NCBI GenBank assembly: GCA_944320195.1
Contig: CALUGP010000002.1
Location: 62,001 to 126,000 of the forward strand
DNA: 64,000 nucleotides
Source: an uncultured Prevotella sp.
Lineage (GTDB): Bacteria; Bacteroidota; Bacteroidia; Bacteroidales; Bacteroidaceae
Direction of reading: 5' to 3'
In this document: positions 38,442-47,378 of the stretch, piece after piece
Layout of the letters: each line of letters begins with the position of its first letter
Numbering within the stretch: position 1 is the stretch's first letter
Program-made: the position numbers and the translations under genes
The notes under the pieces: generated by a model
Told to the model about the DNA's origin: nothing
The model's database searches: none
Seen by the model: the letters and a program-made list of their open reading frames with translations, nothing else

Positions 38442-40691
38442 TCAATTGGCAGCGTTAAAACGCATTAAATCTTCTTCCTCCCCTACTATCCATATGACAT
38501 CCCCGGAAACCAAGACACGTGACGGGTCGACGAGCGAAAGATTCTCTTTCCCCTCCTCGATTCCAACCACCATGCAGTTGTATTTGTCCCTAATGCCGCT
38601 ATCTCTCATGGTCTTTCCATCGAAAACGCCACCCTTACGGATCACAACCTGCCGCAACTTCATCTCACGCTTCTCAATGTCAGGATCCTTCTGGCGCACA
38701 TCTTTCGCGATGGCAGCGCCCAAAGCGGTCAGCTGTTCGTCACTGCCTATGGCCTGAATCCTGTCACACGGAAACACGACCGTGTCTCCATTGGGAATGT
38801 TGATGCGCTGGATGCCGCGCAAGATGCTGCTTACATGCACGCCAAACTTGTTTCTCAGTCCAATCTGGCGCAACGTCTTCCCGCCCCACAATGAATCTTC
38901 GGGCACATCAATCTCGGCAATATGGATGTCACGGTCAAGCAACCGCCCCTCATACAAAGGACGCTTCTGCCCGAGAACCTCGGCCGCAATCTCGCGCGAA
39001 CGCAGGTTTTGCATGAACATCCGCTCCATCATTATGCTGTGTCTTTTCAACGAACGCGAAATGATCATCAGCGCGACAGCGGCCAGGGCAATGCTTATCA
39101 TCAGGGCATTGGTGAAGCGTGTCAGATAATTACATATGTAAAAGACGAACGCCGAAGCTATCGCGAGACGCACAAGAATGGTGAACACCAACGGGAAACG
39201 ATTGTAGACGCTCTCCGCCCAAAGAGCCTTGAACTCCTCGCTGTGGTTCTTCTTCATCACGATTGCACGCAAGAAAGGCGATATTATAAGCAAAGTCGCC
39301 ACTCCGCAAACGGCATTTGCCCACCAATGGGGCAAGACATGGCGTATGAACGGCAGAAAGAAAGTGAACATCAGGGCAACAGACGCTCCTGAAAGTATGG
39401 CGTATATCACCGTAACACGCGCCATCTGGACTAACAGGCTCTTCCATTTGCGCTTTGTGTTGACAGGCCGGCGACTCAATGTGACGCTGTTCAACGCGGC
39501 AATCCACTTCTTCGGCAACCGCCGCTCAAGCATTCCGTAACACGGCACAGCCGCACGTATCATGTAAGGAGTGAGAAAAGTGGTTATCACCGAGACGGCA
39601 ACGACAACCGGATAGAGAAACTTTCCTATCACGCCGAGCGACAATCCGAGCGACGCAATGATGAAAGAGAACTCGCCAATCTGCGCCATAGAGAAGCCGC
39701 ACTGCATCGCCGGCTTGAGCGACTGGCCGCTGAGCATGAAGCCGACCGTGCCGAACACGGCCTGGCCAACAAGTATAGTAAGCACGAGAACGGCGATGGG
39801 CAAGGCGTATTCAACCAGCACCCCAGGGTCGACAAGCATTCCAACAGACACGAAGAACACTGCGCCGAAAAGGTTTTTCACCGGCTCCACAAGCCTGGTT
39901 ATCCTGTCAGCCTCAACAGTTTCGGCCAATATAGAGCCCATGACAAACGCCCCGAAAGCGCTGCTGAAGCCAACCTTCGTCGACAGAACCGCCATGGCGC
40001 AGCACAAGCCCAAGGACACGATGAGCAGCGTCTCGTTATTAATCAGCTTGCGCATGGAGCGCAACAGCCATGGAATGAGGAATATGCCGACAACGAACCA
40101 GAGTATCAGGAAGAAGCCGATCTTCATCACGCTGCCCAGCATCTCGCCGCCGTCGGGATTGCCGCCGATGGCCAAAGCCGAGAGCATCACCATCAGGACG
40201 ATGGCCAGGATGTCCTCAAGTATGAGCACACTCATCACCAGTCCGGCAAAGCGTTGCTGCCGTAGGCCGAGATCATCGAACGCCTTATATATGATGGTGG
40301 TGGAGCTCATGGCCAGCATTCCGCCAAGGAATATGCAGTCCATGCGGCTCCAGCCGAAGGCGTGACCGGCCAGGATGCCGAGCATCATCATGCAAAACAC
40401 GATGCTGCAAGTGGCAATAACCGGCGAAATGCCCATCTTCAGTATCTTCTTGAACGAGAAGTCAAGACCCAGCGAGAACAGAAGGAACATCACGCCGATG
40501 TCGCCCCACGTGCCGATGTCGGCCTTGTCTACGACAGACATGGTGTAAGGCATGTGGGGACTGACAAGGAATCCGGCCACCACATAGCCCAGGACAAGGG
40601 GCTGCTTCAGCTTCTTGAACACGATGGTGACCACTCCGGCCACAATAAGTATCAGCGCAAGGTCTTTGACCAAATAAGGAAGTTCGGACAT
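38442..40691 (-). CDS. CPA2 cation:proton antiporter with C-terminal TrkA-C domains
   Basis: 749 residues from MSELPYL; the upstream codons to 40727 are translated from repeat sequence and are unlikely. The first ~400 residues form a KefB-like exchanger (LGYVVAGFLVSPHMPY, FLLFSLGLDFSFKKI, AMSSTTIIYKAFDDLG, GAFVMGSILAET). Further helices follow, then two TrkA-C/RCK-C modules (LRQIGLRNKFGVHVSSILRG; FDGKTMRDSGIRDKYNCMVVGIEEG). No NAD-binding TrkA-N domain is evident. The likely role is K+ or Na+/H+ exchange at the inner membrane. Confidence 0.88.
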   Translation of the reverse strand: MSELPYLVKDLALILIVAGVVTIVFKKLKQPLVLGYVVAGFLVSPHMPYTMSVVDKADIGTWGDIGVMFLLFSLGLDFSFKKILKMGISPVIATCSIVFCMMMLGILAGHAFGWSRMDCIFLGGMLAMSSTTIIYKAFDDLGLRQQRFAGLVMSVLILEDILAIVLMVMLSALAIGGNPDGGEMLGSVMKIGFFLILWFVVGIFLIPWLLRSMRKLINNETLLIVSLGLCCAMAVLSTKVGFSSAFGAFVMGSILAETVEADRITRLVEPVKNLFGAVFFVSVGMLVDPGVLVEYALPIAVLVLTILVGQAVFGTVGFMLSGQSLKPAMQCGFSMAQIGEFSFIIASLGLSLGVIGKFLYPVVVAVSVITTFLTPYMIRAAVPCYGMLERRLPKKWIAALNSVTLSRRPVNTKRKWKSLLVQMARVTVIYAILSGASVALMFTFFLPFIRHVLPHWWANAVCGVATLLIISPFLRAIVMKKNHSEEFKALWAESVYNRFPLVFTILVRLAIASAFVFYICNYLTRFTNALMISIALAAVALMIISRSLKRHSIMMERMFMQNLRSREIAAEVLGQKRPLYEGRLLDRDIHIAEIDVPEDSLWGGKTLRQIGLRNKFGVHVSSILRGIQRINIPNGDTVVFPCDRIQAIGSDEQLTALGAAIAKDVRQKDPDIEKREMKLRQVVIRKGGVFDGKTMRDSGIRDKYNCMVVGIEEGKENLSLVDPSRVLVSGDVIWIVGEEEDLMRFNAAN

Positions 40692-40714
40692 GTTTTGTTG
40701 AGAATTAAGAACAA

Positions 40715-40820
40715 ATACCCACCCCAACCCTCCCGAAGGGAGGGAGCTTGATTACCATTATCATTTATTTTGGACACAACATAGCAAGCCCCCTCCCTTC
40801 GTGAGGGTTGGGGTAGGTTT
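40715..40820. repeat. C element, complete
   Basis: Left arm 40715-40748 (ACCCACCCCAACCCTCCC..GAAGGGAGGGAG) and inverted right arm 40785-40820, between the pepT stop and the antiporter start. Confidence 0.82.
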
Positions 40821-40835
40821 CAACCGGCAACGCTA

Positions 40836-42059
40836 TCAGTCGTTATACTCGGCCGTAATCTCGCATATCCTTACGATTACCCGCATGGCTTTCTCCATCA
40901 CCTGCACGGAAACGAACTCGTAAGGACCGTGGAAGTTGACTCCTCCGGCGAAGATGTTGGGGCACGGCAGGCCCTTGAACGACAGCTGCGCGCCGTCCGT
41001 ACCGCCGCGGATAGGCTCCACCTTGGGCGCTACGCCGCAGTCCTGCATAGCCTTCAGCACTATGTCTATGACGTGCATGTTGGGGTCAATCTTCTCTTTC
41101 ATGTTGTAATACTGGTCCTTCACGTCGGCCACGACGGTGCCTTCGCCATACTTCTCGTTCATCCTGCGAGCGCAGTCGGCGATGAAGGCCTTGCGGTCTT
41201 CAAACTTCTCGCGGTCATGGTCGCGTATGATGTAAGACAGCTTGGCCTGCTCTATGTTAGACTCTATGCCCAGCAGATGGTAGAAACCCTCGTAACCTTC
41301 GGTTGTCTCGGGCGTCTCGTCGGCCGGAAGCATGGCCGCGAACTCGGCCGCCAGCATGTTGGCGTTGACCATCTTGCCCTTGGCGTAGCCCGGATGCACG
41401 CTCACGCCCTTGATCATGACCTTGGCCGAAGCGGCGTTGAAGTTCTCGAACTCAAGGTCGCCCAGGTCACCGCCGTCCATGGTGTAGGCCCACTCGCAGC
41501 CGAACTTCTCAACGTCGAAGTGGTGGGCGCCCATGCCTATCTCCTCGTCGGGGTTGAAACCCATGCGTATGTCGCCGTGCTTTATCTCGTCATGGTCGCG
41601 CAGCCAGCACATGGCCTGCACTATTTCGGCAATGCCGGCCTTGTCGTCAGCGCCGAGCAGGGTGTGCCCGTCGGTCACTATGATGTCCTCGCCCTTATGC
41701 GCAAGCAGCTCGGGAAACTTCTTTACAGACGACACTATGCCGGGCGAAAGCTCGATGTCGCGCCCGTCATAGTCGCGTATGAGGCGCGGCTTCACGTCCT
41801 TTCCGCTGCAGTCTGGCGACGTGTCATAGTGGCTGATGAAGCCTATCGTGGGCACATCCTTCTTCATGTTGGACTTCAACGTGGCGTACACATAGCCCAT
41901 GTCGTCCATCTCAACGTCGTCGAAGCCTTCTTCCTTCAGCTCGTCGCGCAGGTATTTGGCGAAGACAAGCTGCTTCGCCGTGCTCGGCACGGAGTCGCTG
42001 TCCTCGGCCGACTGCGTGTCAAAACTCACATACTTCAAGAATCTTTCAATTATATCCAT
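40836..42059 (-). CDS. pepT: Peptidase T (tripeptide aminopeptidase)
   Basis: 407 residues from [17 protein letters not shown], the usual PepT length; upstream in-frame codons to 42104 are not needed. M20 zinc-peptidase motifs are present: [25 protein letters not shown] (bridging Asp), [16 protein letters not shown] (catalytic Glu), YTMDGG and [22 protein letters not shown]. It removes the N-terminal residue of tripeptides in the cytoplasm. A minus-strand -7 element TACCTTTG lies about 55 bp upstream. Confidence 0.95.
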   Translation of the reverse strand: MDIIERFLKYVSFDTQSAEDSDSVPSTAKQLVFAKYLRDELKEEGFDDVEMDDMGYVYATLKSNMKKDVPTIGFISHYDTSPDCSGKDVKPRLIRDYDGRDIELSPGIVSSVKKFPELLAHKGEDIIVTDGHTLLGADDKAGIAEIVQAMCWLRDHDEIKHGDIRMGFNPDEEIGMGAHHFDVEKFGCEWAYTMDGGDLGDLEFENFNAASAKVMIKGVSVHPGYAKGKMVNANMLAAEFAAMLPADETPETTEGYEGFYHLLGIESNIEQAKLSYIIRDHDREKFEDRKAFIADCARRMNEKYGEGTVVADVKDQYYNMKEKIDPNMHVIDIVLKAMQDCGVAPKVEPIRGGTDGAQLSFKGLPCPNIFAGGVNFHGPYEFVSVQVMEKAMRVIVRICEITAEYND

Positions 42060-42247
42060 AGCATTATAAATGTTTTTGTTTGTCTTATCAAAATGCGTCA
42101 GCAACCATCAAGCTACAAAGGTAGCAATTTTATTTCATTCAATGCGCCAGTCAAAGCATGAAAATAAGCGCGAATCTTAAAAACTTCTTAAAAACGAACG
42201 GCGGACCCTTGCCGCCACACCGAAAAGCCGTCCAGTCTCGCCGCCGT

Positions 42248-42333
42248 TGCAAAAGGCCGCAAATCGCGTTGTAAAAGACGGTCTTTTGCAGCGTAATTGA
42301 CGGCCTTTTACAACGCGATTTGCGACCTTTTGA
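42248..42333. repeat. R array 10
   Basis: Units 1 and 4 pair over 26 bp with one transition (AAAAGGCCGCAAATCGCG.. against ..CGCGATTTGCGACCTTTT), enclosing units 2 and 3. Both arms share a departure from the family core (GCAAATCGCGTTGT). Confidence 0.88.
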
Positions 42334-42543
42334 AAAACGAGAAGAGCCGGAAGAGCAGGCTGTCGCTTAAAGCGCTGACAGCCAACAAGTTGCGGCAGCG
42401 TAAAAAAGGCAGTGCAATCAGCCTTACGCCAAACTCACATGGACTTGGGAAAAACGGCTTTTCGGGGAACCGCATACCATCGGCAAAAGAGCCAGTGCGC
42501 GGCAAACGCGACGGTGAAGGCGTGAAAGAAATTCACGCAGACA

Positions 42544-42575
42544 CTTGGTTGTTAGGACAAAAATAATTAACTTTG
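42544..42575 (+). promoter_or_regulatory. Promoter upstream of the TPR gene
   Basis: CTTG (ending 42547), 20 bp, TAACTTTG (42568-42575). Confidence 0.5.
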
Positions 42576-42769
42576 CCAGTCAGTGACATTACAATCACTT
42601 TCCGCAGGCGCATATCCATCATGCCGGCATGCCTTGCAAGGGCGCCATCCGGCGGCAAAAACAAGCGAGCCGCGTTCCTCACAGAACGTGCAGGCGCGTT
42701 AAATAATGTTCCCGCGAAGTGAACGTGCCAATGTCTACCAACCTAATCAACAATTTAAAACAAACACCT

Positions 42770-43636
42770 ATGAATTTCTTTAAGGCCCTGTTTGGCGGCA
42801 AGGAAGAGAAGCCCGAAGACAAGAAACGGGCAGACGAAGAGAGAGACTTCGACGTGTTGAAATATGACGGAGTGCGCGCCCTGCGCTCAGGGCGGCACGA
42901 CTATGCGATACGCTGCTTCACGCACGCACTGGGGATGAAGGACGACCTGGAGATACGCGACTACCTGTCACAAGCCTGCATACGTGCCGACATGCTGCCG
43001 GAGGCGTTCGAGCAACTGCTGAAAATAGCCGAAGCACAGCCCGACAACGTGCAGGTGCTGCTGCGCATGGCCAACGTGGCCTACATGATGGAAGACTACA
43101 CGGCCATGGCCGACGCATGCGAGAAAGCCATCGTGCTCGACGCGGCCAACGCCGAGGCCACATACCTGTACGCCAAGGCGTGCATAGGGCACGGCGACAC
43201 AACCAACGCCGTGGCCATGCTGACCAAGGCCATAAGCCTGAAAGAAGACTATGCCGACGCTTACCTGCTGCGTGGCGAGACTCTGCTTAAGGCCGGCGAG
43301 ACTGCCGAGGCAGACGAAGACGCAGACCGTCTGCTGAAAGATTATCCCGAAAGCGAGGACGTGCTGATGCTGAAAGCGCGCATAGAAAGAGCCAAAGGGA
43401 ACAGCGAGGAGGCCATACTATATTACAGCAAGGTGACAGACGCCAACCCATTCAACGCGGACGCATACCGTGAGCGCGGCGAGACACGCGCCGACACAGG
43501 AGACACAGACGGCGGACAGGACGACCTGAGACACGCCGCCGAACTGACAGAAAACCAAGAGGACAAGGCCGACAGCGGCGAAGTGGAGCGCAAGGTGAAC
43601 GAGGCGTACAAGAACGTGAACCCCTTGGGGATATAA
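42770..43636 (+). CDS. TPR-repeat protein
   Basis: 288 residues from MNFFKALFGGKEE; the frame is open from 42719. Tandem TPR motifs run from about residue 25 to 255, e.g. YDGVRALRSGRHDYAIRCFTHALGM, VQVLLRMANVAYMMEDYTAMADACEKAIVLD, AEATYLYAKACIGHGDTTNAVAMLTKAISL and ILYYSKVTDANPFNADAYRERGETRADTGD. No signal peptide, so probably a cytoplasmic scaffold. Partner unknown. The stop is followed within a few bases by a C element. Confidence 0.85.
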   Translation: MNFFKALFGGKEEKPEDKKRADEERDFDVLKYDGVRALRSGRHDYAIRCFTHALGMKDDLEIRDYLSQACIRADMLPEAFEQLLKIAEAQPDNVQVLLRMANVAYMMEDYTAMADACEKAIVLDAANAEATYLYAKACIGHGDTTNAVAMLTKAISLKEDYADAYLLRGETLLKAGETAEADEDADRLLKDYPESEDVLMLKARIERAKGNSEEAILYYSKVTDANPFNADAYRERGETRADTGDTDGGQDDLRHAAELTENQEDKADSGEVERKVNEAYKNVNPLGI

Positions 43637-43823
43637 CACCCATCCCAACCCCTCCCGAAGTGAGGGGCTTTAATCAGCGTCAGACCTTGGACAAAAACGC
43701 CTTCAATCTTTATTTAAATATATCATAATGATATTTCCATATATACAGACACGTCATACGAATTGCGCCTGACAACAAAAGCACTTCAAGCCCCTCACTT
43801 CGGGAGGGGTTTGGGGTGGGTAT
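43636..43823. repeat. C element, complete
   Basis: Left arm 43636-43672 (ACACCCATCCCAACCCCTCC..) and inverted right arm 43788-43823. The 115-bp centre is AT-rich and unlike the centres of other C loci. Confidence 0.82.
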
Positions 43824-43842
43824 TAAAATTTCTTTCTTTTTT

Positions 43843-43874
43843 CTTGCACAATTCAATTAAAAGTTTTACATTTG
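43843..43874 (+). promoter_or_regulatory. Promoter of the aromatic amino acid operon
   Basis: CTTG (TTG 43844-43846), 20 bp, TACATTTG (43867-43874). Transcription would start near 43881, ahead of the leader peptide. Confidence 0.65.
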
Positions 43875-43899
43875 CAACGAAATGATAAAATAAACGACA

Positions 43900-43977
43900 A
43901 TGTACAACCAAAACGCATCTTTCTTTTACTTTTATTTTTACTTTGCAGGGCACTGTGAAGCGGGAAGTTGCGTGTGA
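43900..43977 (+). CDS. Phe/Tyr attenuation leader peptide
   Basis: A 25-codon ORF: MYNQNASFFYFYFYFAGHCEAG then SCV and TGA. Eight consecutive aromatic codons (five Phe, three Tyr, 43921-43944) precede a terminator/antiterminator pair and the pheA operon. This is the layout of pheL-type attenuators, but here both Phe and Tyr codons are used, matching an operon that makes both amino acids. It lies about 19 nt from the predicted transcription start. Its downstream codons TGT-GAA-GCG-GGA overlap the antiterminator strand, so ribosome position would decide folding. Confidence 0.85.
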   Translation: MYNQNASFFYFYFYFAGHCEAGSCV

Positions 43978-44053
43978 ATTTCAACTTAAGACAGACATAT
44001 CTTACAAGAAGATACAGTAAAGTCCCGCTTCACGACAATGAGGCGGGATTTTT
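43955..44053 (+). promoter_or_regulatory. Transcription attenuator: antiterminator and terminator
   Basis: Strand A GTGAAGCGGGA (43955-43965) is the exact complement of strand B TCCCGCTTCAC (44023-44033), giving an 11-bp antiterminator. Strand B also pairs with TGAGGCGGGA (44039-44048), a 10-bp stem with loop CGACAA and a TTTTT tail, an intrinsic terminator. The two folds exclude each other. A ribosome stalled early in the Phe/Tyr run leaves strand A free (read-through); one reaching the stop codon covers it (termination). Small hairpins AAGTTG/CAACTT and TATCTT/AAGATA lie between. Confidence 0.85.
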
Positions 44054-44127
44054 GTTAAAGCCGGGTTCACATGAAAACAGAAGCAATCGAGAGAAGCAAC
44101 AAACAGATCTGACAAAAAGAAAAGCCA

Positions 44128-44991
44128 ATGAAGAGAATAGCAATACAAGGCTCAGTAGGGTCGTTTCACGACATAGCGGCCCACCAATACTTTGAGGGCG
44201 AACAGATACAGCTCATCTGCTGCGAGACGTTCGAGCAGGTGTTCGAGAACATCAGGCGCGACCCCACGGTCATCGGAATACTCGCCATAGAGAACACCAT
44301 TGCCGGCTCGCTGCTGCATAACTACGAACTGCTGCGCAATTCGGGCACAACCATCGTAGGAGAGCACAAGCTCCACATAGAGCACAGCATCTGCTGCCTG
44401 CCCGAAGACTCATGGGAGACGATACGGGAAGTCCACTCCCACCCCGTCGCACTGATGCAGTGCCGCGGCTTCCTGGCCGACCATCCTGAAATGAAAGCCG
44501 TAGAAGCAACCGACACGGCCGGCGCGGCGAAGCTCATTTCAGAGCAGAACTGCCGCGGATGGGCGGCCATCTGCAACGCCTCGGCAGCCCGCCTGTACGG
44601 AATGAAGGTACTGAAAGAGTCGATAGAGGACAACAAGCACAACTTCACACGCTTCCTCGTCGTGAGCGACCCGCGCAAGGCCGACTTCCTGCGTCCCCTC
44701 GACAAGACAAACAAAGCCAGCCTGGTGTTCTCTCTTCCGCACGAAGAAGGCAGCCTGTCGCAGGTGCTCAGCATACTGTATTTCTACAAAATAAACCTTA
44801 CCAAGATACAATCCCTGCCGATAATCGGCCATGAATGGGAGTACATGTTCTACGTAGATGTGACATTCAACGACATCACCCGTTACCGCCAAAGCATAGA
44901 CGCGATAATACCGCTGACCAAAGAACTAAAAGTGTTAGGAGAATACCAAGATGACGGAAAACAGCCAAACATACAGCATAAAGCCAGCTGA
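44128..44991 (+). CDS. pheA: Prephenate dehydratase with ACT domain
   Basis: 287 residues, a monofunctional dehydratase without a chorismate mutase domain. Catalytic domain: IAIQGSVGSFHDIAAHQYF, GILAIENTIAGSLLHNYELL, EATDTAGAAKLI and KHNFTRFLVVS with the essential Thr-Arg-Phe. The C-terminal ACT domain (KASLVFSLPHEEGSLSQVLSILYFYKINLTKIQSLPI) would bind phenylalanine for feedback inhibition. It turns prephenate into phenylpyruvate. The chorismate mutase it needs is fused to DAHP synthase two genes downstream. It overlaps the aminotransferase start by 41 bp. Confidence 0.95.
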   Translation: MKRIAIQGSVGSFHDIAAHQYFEGEQIQLICCETFEQVFENIRRDPTVIGILAIENTIAGSLLHNYELLRNSGTTIVGEHKLHIEHSICCLPEDSWETIREVHSHPVALMQCRGFLADHPEMKAVEATDTAGAAKLISEQNCRGWAAICNASAARLYGMKVLKESIEDNKHNFTRFLVVSDPRKADFLRPLDKTNKASLVFSLPHEEGSLSQVLSILYFYKINLTKIQSLPIIGHEWEYMFYVDVTFNDITRYRQSIDAIIPLTKELKVLGEYQDDGKQPNIQHKAS

Positions 44992-46144
44992 CAGGCTCTC
45001 GAAAGTAGCCGAATACTATTTCAGCCGCAAGCTGAAGGAAATAGACAGGCTTAACGCAGAAGGCAAAGACATCATCAGCCTCGCCATAGGCAGCCCCGAC
45101 ATGCCGCCCTCAAAGCAGACAGTAGACAAGCTGTGCGAAGTGGCACGCCAGGCCGAAGCCCACGGATACCAGCCCACATCGGGCACGCCTGAGCTGAAAA
45201 AAGCCATGGCCGGATTTTACAAACGATGGTACGGAGTTGACATCGACCCACAAGCCGAGATACAACCGCTCATCGGCTCGAAGGAAGGAATACTCCACAT
45301 AACGCTCGCCTTCGTAAATCCGGGAGACAAAGTGCTCGTGCCAAACCCAGGCTATCCTACCTACACGTCGCTCAGCAAGATACTGGGAGCCGAGGTCGTG
45401 AACTACAACCTTTGCGAGAACGACGGCTGGCAACCCGACTTTGAAGAACTTGAGAACACGGACTTGACTGATGTCCGGCTCATGTGGACCAACTATCCCA
45501 ACATGCCGACGGGCGCTCCGGCACGCATGGAGACCTACCGCAAACTTGTCAGCTTCGCCCGGCGGCACAACATCGTAGTGGTAAACGACAATCCGTATTC
45601 GCTCATCCTCAACGAAAAACCTCTCTCGCTGCTGCAAGTAGAGGGAGCGAAAGACTGCTGCATTGAGCTCAACTCGATGAGCAAAAGCCACAACATGCCC
45701 GGCTGGCGCGTCGGAATGTGCGTCTCGAACAGGCAATTCATACAATGGATACTGAAGATCAAGAGTAACATCGACTCCGGAACATTCCGCGGAATACAGC
45801 TTGCCGCCGCCGAAGCATACAACAACAGCGACGAATGGCACCGCGAGGCGAACATGGAAACTTACGGCAGGCGCCGCCGTCTGGCCGAAGCCATAATGCA
45901 GGAGCTTGGTTGCGAATATGGAGGAGAGCAGGTGGGAATGTTCCTTTGGGGCAAGATTCCAGACCGTTACGCAACCGCCGAGGAGCTGACTGAGAAGGTG
46001 CTGCACGACGCAAGGGTGTTCATCACGCCTGGATTCATCTTCGGAAGCAACGGCGAAAGGTACATAAGGATATCGCTTTGCGCCAAAGACGAGAAGATGG
46101 AAGAGGCGTTGAAACGAATAAAAGAATGCGAAACTACAGAATAA
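44951..46144 (+). CDS. Class I/II PLP aminotransferase (probable aromatic aminotransferase)
   Basis: 397 residues. Fold type I signs: ISLAIGSPDMPPSKQTVDKL, TSGTPELKKAMAGFYKRWYGV, NPGYPTYTSLSKILGAEVV, WTNYPNMPTGAPA, VVNDNPYSLIL and the PLP lysine in ELNSMSKSHNMPGWRVGM. Position between prephenate dehydratase and DAHP synthase suggests it converts phenylpyruvate and 4-hydroxyphenylpyruvate to Phe and Tyr. The sequence class also includes LL-diaminopimelate and aspartate aminotransferases, so substrate rests on context. Confidence 0.88.
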   Translation: MTENSQTYSIKPADRLSKVAEYYFSRKLKEIDRLNAEGKDIISLAIGSPDMPPSKQTVDKLCEVARQAEAHGYQPTSGTPELKKAMAGFYKRWYGVDIDPQAEIQPLIGSKEGILHITLAFVNPGDKVLVPNPGYPTYTSLSKILGAEVVNYNLCENDGWQPDFEELENTDLTDVRLMWTNYPNMPTGAPARMETYRKLVSFARRHNIVVVNDNPYSLILNEKPLSLLQVEGAKDCCIELNSMSKSHNMPGWRVGMCVSNRQFIQWILKIKSNIDSGTFRGIQLAAAEAYNNSDEWHREANMETYGRRRRLAEAIMQELGCEYGGEQVGMFLWGKIPDRYATAEELTEKVLHDARVFITPGFIFGSNGERYIRISLCAKDEKMEEALKRIKECETTE

Positions 46145-46161
46145 AACAAAACAACAATATC

Positions 46162-47226
46162 ATGGAACTTGAACTGAAACCGCTCAACTTGCCGAGCGAC
46201 AACGAACGACTTACGGTCATTGCCGGCCCATGTTCGGCCGAAACAGAAGACCAAGTGATGGAAACGGCCAGGCAGCTTGCCTCGAAAGGCTGCCACATAT
46301 TCCGTGCCGGAGTGTGGAAACCGCGTACAAAGCCGGGCGGATTCGAGGGCAACGGCGAAAAGGCACTGCCCTGGATGAAGCGTGTAAAGGAAGAAACAGG
46401 CATGCTGACGGCCACCGAAGTGGCCACGCCTGAACACGTGGAGCTTGCACTGAAATACGGCATCGACGTGCTGTGGGTCGGCGCACGCACATCAGCCAAC
46501 CCCTTCGCCATGCAGGCTTTGGCCGACAGCTTGAGGGGAGTTGACATCCCTGTGCTGGTGAAAAACCCTGTAAACCCCGACCTCGAGCTGTGGATTGGAG
46601 CCATGGAACGCATCAACCAGGCCGGAATAAAGCGCATAGCAGCGATACACAGGGGTTTTTCAAGCTATGACAAGAAGATATACCGCAACCTGCCAATGTG
46701 GCAAATACCAATAGAGCTGCGCCGACGCATACCGCAACTGCCCATTCTCTGCGACCCGAGCCACATCGGAGGGCGGCGCGAACTGGTGGCGCCGTTATGC
46801 CAACAGGCCATGGACCTGGGCTTCAACGGCCTCATCATAGAAAGCCACTGCGACCCGGACAGCGCATGGAGCGACGCCAAGCAGCAGGTGACTCCCGACG
46901 TGTTGGACTACATTCTCAGCCTTCTCGTGATAAGAGACGAGACCGTCACAACAGAAGGAATAACCACTTTGCGCAAGCAAATCGACGAGATAGACAACCA
47001 GCTGATGGAAATCCTGGCCAAGAGGATGCGCGTCTGCCGCGAAATAGGCCAGTATAAGAAGGAACACAACATGACGGTCTTGCAGACTTCACGTTACAAC
47101 GAAATCCTCGACAAGCGCGGAGCGCAAGGCGCATTGTGCGGAATGGATCCGTCATTCATCAAGACCGTGTTCGAGGCCGTGCATGAAGAGTCGGTAAGGC
47201 AACAGATTGAGATTGTGAACAAATGA
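46162..47226 (+). CDS. Bifunctional DAHP synthase / chorismate mutase
   Basis: 354 residues from ATG 46162. Residues ~1-255 are a KDO8P/KDPG-type (AroAbeta) DAHP synthase: TVIAGPCSAETEDQVMETAR, FRAGVWKPRTKPGGFEGNG, LWVGARTSANPFAMQAL, VLVKNPVNPDLELW, IHRGFSSYDK, CDPSHIGGRREL and IIESHCDPDSAWSDAKQQ. Residues ~265-354 are an AroQ chorismate mutase (TTLRKQIDEIDNQLMEILAKRMRVCREIGQYKKEHNMTV). It joins the first committed step of the shikimate pathway to the branch toward Phe/Tyr, so attenuation here controls entry and exit together. The mutase is C-terminal, opposite to Bacillus AroA. Confidence 0.94.
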   Translation: MELELKPLNLPSDNERLTVIAGPCSAETEDQVMETARQLASKGCHIFRAGVWKPRTKPGGFEGNGEKALPWMKRVKEETGMLTATEVATPEHVELALKYGIDVLWVGARTSANPFAMQALADSLRGVDIPVLVKNPVNPDLELWIGAMERINQAGIKRIAAIHRGFSSYDKKIYRNLPMWQIPIELRRRIPQLPILCDPSHIGGRRELVAPLCQQAMDLGFNGLIIESHCDPDSAWSDAKQQVTPDVLDYILSLLVIRDETVTTEGITTLRKQIDEIDNQLMEILAKRMRVCREIGQYKKEHNMTVLQTSRYNEILDKRGAQGALCGMDPSFIKTVFEAVHEESVRQQIEIVNK

Positions 47227-47235
47227 TTTATTAAG

Positions 47236-47361
47236 GACAGAAGGAGGAAGGAGTGAAGGAGCAAGCAAATATGATTTAACAGGATGTCAGCAACGTACAG
47301 ACAAAGAAAGCTCACATTCCAGGGCATTCATACTTACCCCTTCACTCCCCTACTCCTTACC
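47236..47361. repeat. P element between aroF-type gene and tyrA
   Basis: AGGAGGAAGGAGTGAAGGAG on the left, ACCCCTTCACTCCCCTACTCC on the right, with a 75-bp centre. It fills the 152-bp gap inside the operon. Confidence 0.7.
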
Positions 47362-47378
47362 ACCAAAAACACAACACC

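Larger units (their letters stand above)
42060..42769. other. 710-bp intergenic region
   Basis: Holds the pepT promoter, R array 10 and the promoter of the TPR gene at 42544-42575. An 89-codon frame starting inside the R array (42297-42566) has no family sign and is not called. The 195-nt stretch between the TPR promoter and its ATG is a long untranslated leader with no structure I can name. Confidence 0.55.

Noticed and set aside
38442-40727. Longer antiporter start at 40727
   Set aside because: The extra codons MGWVFVLNSQQN are read from the edge of a C element; MSELPYL at 40691 is a normal start.
42297-42566. 89-codon ORF after pepT
   Set aside because: Begins inside an R array, has random composition and no recognised motif, promoter or neighbour logic.
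43968-44195. 75-codon ORF over the attenuator and pheA start
   Set aside because: Out of frame with pheA and fully explained by the leader peptide, terminator and pheA.
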